A stretch of DNA of 6,640 bases from the NCBI GenBank assembly GCA_903888815.1, contig CAISVC010000328.1, positions 1 to 6,640 of the forward strand, given 5' to 3'. The position numbers were made by a program, and so were the translations under genes. The DNA is from an uncultured Fibrobacterota bacterium (GTDB lineage: Bacteria; Fibrobacterota; Chitinivibrionia; Chitinivibrionales; Chitinispirillaceae). The notes under the pieces are model-generated. The model was not told the DNA's origin. It did no database searches and saw nothing but the letters and a program-made list of their open reading frames with translations. The stretch's first letter is position 1, and the number at the start of each line of letters is the position of its first letter. Shown piece after piece: positions 5,695 to 6,640 of this stretch.

Positions 5695-6640
5695 CTAAAA
5701 ACTGAACACCCCGGAAAGGTGCCATCCCCACTGATCCGGTTTGACCAGTGCGGTCTCGAAGTCATAGAAAAAGCCCTCGTTCTGGTTGAATTCCCAGCGC
5801 TGATGGTTGCGTCCCATCTCGCAGACGAGGCTGAAATGCTTTACAATCTGTTTTTTCATGTAGAGCGACCAGAGCCACCGCGGCTGGTACGTCGAAGAGT
5901 CGTACCCTTCCGCGGAGTTGCTGTTCCGGTCCGTGGGCAGGGGCCAGCCGTTAATGACCGGGCGGTAATAACTGTCCGGGAGGTATCCGGGATACCGCTC
6001 GAACTCAAGCGCGCATACATCCAGAAGCTTCCATGCGGGGATGGTGAATCCCGCCATCCAGGGACTTCTCTCCGCCGCCTTTCCGTATCCACGGGGATTG
6101 ATATTCGCGTTGCCCGGATAATTTTCAAGACCGATCACCGCAAATTCGGCGTATAGTGTTCCGCCGTTTTCGCCGAACAACTGCCCGATGAACGACTCGC
6201 TGTTCCCGCGAAGCGTTCTCAGCGGATCAATGGTCGCGTGCACCGTGAGCTTGGTGCCTTTGAACGTATAATAGCCGGTGTGAACGATGGAATCAACGGT
6301 GGAATCGCTGTTGAAAAAGGCGTTCTTTACCTGGTATTTATTGCGGTCCTCTATCAGCGTCGTGACATGGCTGTTCATGGGTAGTCCATGGGAAAAATCA
6401 ACGCCGCCGCCGATGGTGACCATTTTCAGGAAGTTCATAGTCATGACCGCCGCAAGCGAAACGTCGTTGAACGGCCTGAGCGTGCGTTCGATCAGGGCGA
6501 GCCAGTCGAATTTCCATCCGAAATCGTCATTGCCGGATTCAGCGCTTAGACGGAGCCCGGTGAGCCGCGCAAAGGGCCGGTCGAACTCGCCGAGCAGGAA
6601 CAGGGGATAGGTGCCGCTCCTGAAAAGGAATTCGCCGAGG
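5695..6640 (-). CDS. Putative outer-membrane beta-barrel protein, 5' end outside window (paralogue B)
   Basis: Seen: the frame is open from the right edge to the TAG at 5697-5695, giving 314 residues. The fragment begins LGEFLFRSGTYPLFLLGEFD, which aligns with residue 147 onward of paralogue A, so roughly the first 146 residues lie beyond the window. The ATG at 6444 is internal: it aligns with residue 212 of A, inside a conserved segment (AAVMTMNFLKMV versus AAIAGVNFMKMV), and has no role as a start. Shared blocks include RPFARLTGLRL, TFKGTKL...GENGG (32 of 36 residues identical to A), GLENYP, PWMAG, WKLLDV, WSLYMKKQIVK, MGR and WGW. The protein ends GVFSF, with the C-terminal Phe usual for proteins inserted by the BAM machinery. 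Differences cluster in loop-like stretches such as HGLPMNSHVTTLIEDRNKYQ. Transcription enters from the right, and paralogue A follows after 80 bp, so the pair may be co-transcribed. Family name and substrate are unknown. Confidence 0.68.
   Translation of the reverse strand, partial: LGEFLFRSGTYPLFLLGEFDRPFARLTGLRLSAESGNDDFGWKFDWLALIERTLRPFNDVSLAAVMTMNFLKMVTIGGGVDFSHGLPMNSHVTTLIEDRNKYQVKNAFFNSDSTVDSIVHTGYYTFKGTKLTVHATIDPLRTLRGNSESFIGQLFGENGGTLYAEFAVIGLENYPGNANINPRGYGKAAERSPWMAGFTIPAWKLLDVCALEFERYPGYLPDSYYRPVINGWPLPTDRNSNSAEGYDSSTYQPRWLWSLYMKKQIVKHFSLVCEMGRNHQRWEFNQNEGFFYDFETALVKPDQWGWHLSGVFSF
6160..6267 (-). repeat. Near-identical DNA block in the tandem paralogues (copy in B)
   Basis: Partner of the block at 4703-4810, with 99 of 108 positions identical by hand count. 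It is flanked by sequence that is much more divergent and contains gaps, such as the loop region just upstream (about 6270-6400). Confidence 0.85.

Noticed and set aside
5615..5731. Longer start for paralogue A (508 residues from 5731)
   Set aside because: It would overlap the end of paralogue B, has no ribosome site, and would bury the clear signal peptide starting at 5614 about 40 residues inside.
5695..6444. Paralogue B as a complete 249-residue gene starting at 6444
   Set aside because: The frame stays open to the window edge, and the upstream codons align residue by residue with paralogue A. The ATG is internal.

Overview
All five genes supported in this window lie on the minus strand, so transcription runs from high to low coordinates. 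The window suggests a Gram-negative bacterium of the Fibrobacterota/Bacteroidota type, or a related candidate phylum. The evidence is a secreted glycoside hydrolase ending in a type IX-secretion-like C-terminal tail, two proteins that look like outer-membrane beta-barrels, and strong AGGAG ribosome sites. Most of the window is GC-rich (a sampled line inside the hydrolase gene is about 60% GC), but the first ~390 bases are AT-rich. The taxonomic placement is inference.

Region by region in transcription order: (1) 5695-6640 is the 3' part of a putative outer-membrane beta-barrel gene that runs off the right edge. (2) 4205-5614 is a complete, 469-residue tandem paralogue of it with its own signal peptide and ribosome site, separated by an 80-bp gap that holds a GC-rich hairpin. 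(3) 4020-4204 is an AT-rich intergenic stretch with a 13-bp palindrome and two copies of an 11-bp repeat. (4) 1245-4019 encodes a 924-residue exported glycoside hydrolase of family GH31 (alpha-glucosidase type) with divergent active-site motifs and a C-terminal sorting domain. (5) 672-1094 encodes a 140-residue protein resembling the SUKH-4 immunity family, with a candidate promoter in front of it. (6) About 395-665 is non-coding and full of short direct and inverted repeats. (7) 1-217 is the start of a further exported protein, cut by the left edge. It has a clear ribosome site and a promoter-like region with palindromes.

The GH31 enzyme and the barrel proteins would both act at the cell surface or outer membrane, which fits glycan processing next to an envelope or porin function. 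The sequence does not show that they form one operon. The SUKH-like gene has no visible toxin partner here. No tRNA, rRNA, CRISPR array, transposase or phage gene was seen. The best candidates for something undescribed are the tandem barrel family, whose copies share blocks of near-identical DNA, and the divergent, cysteine-containing GH31.
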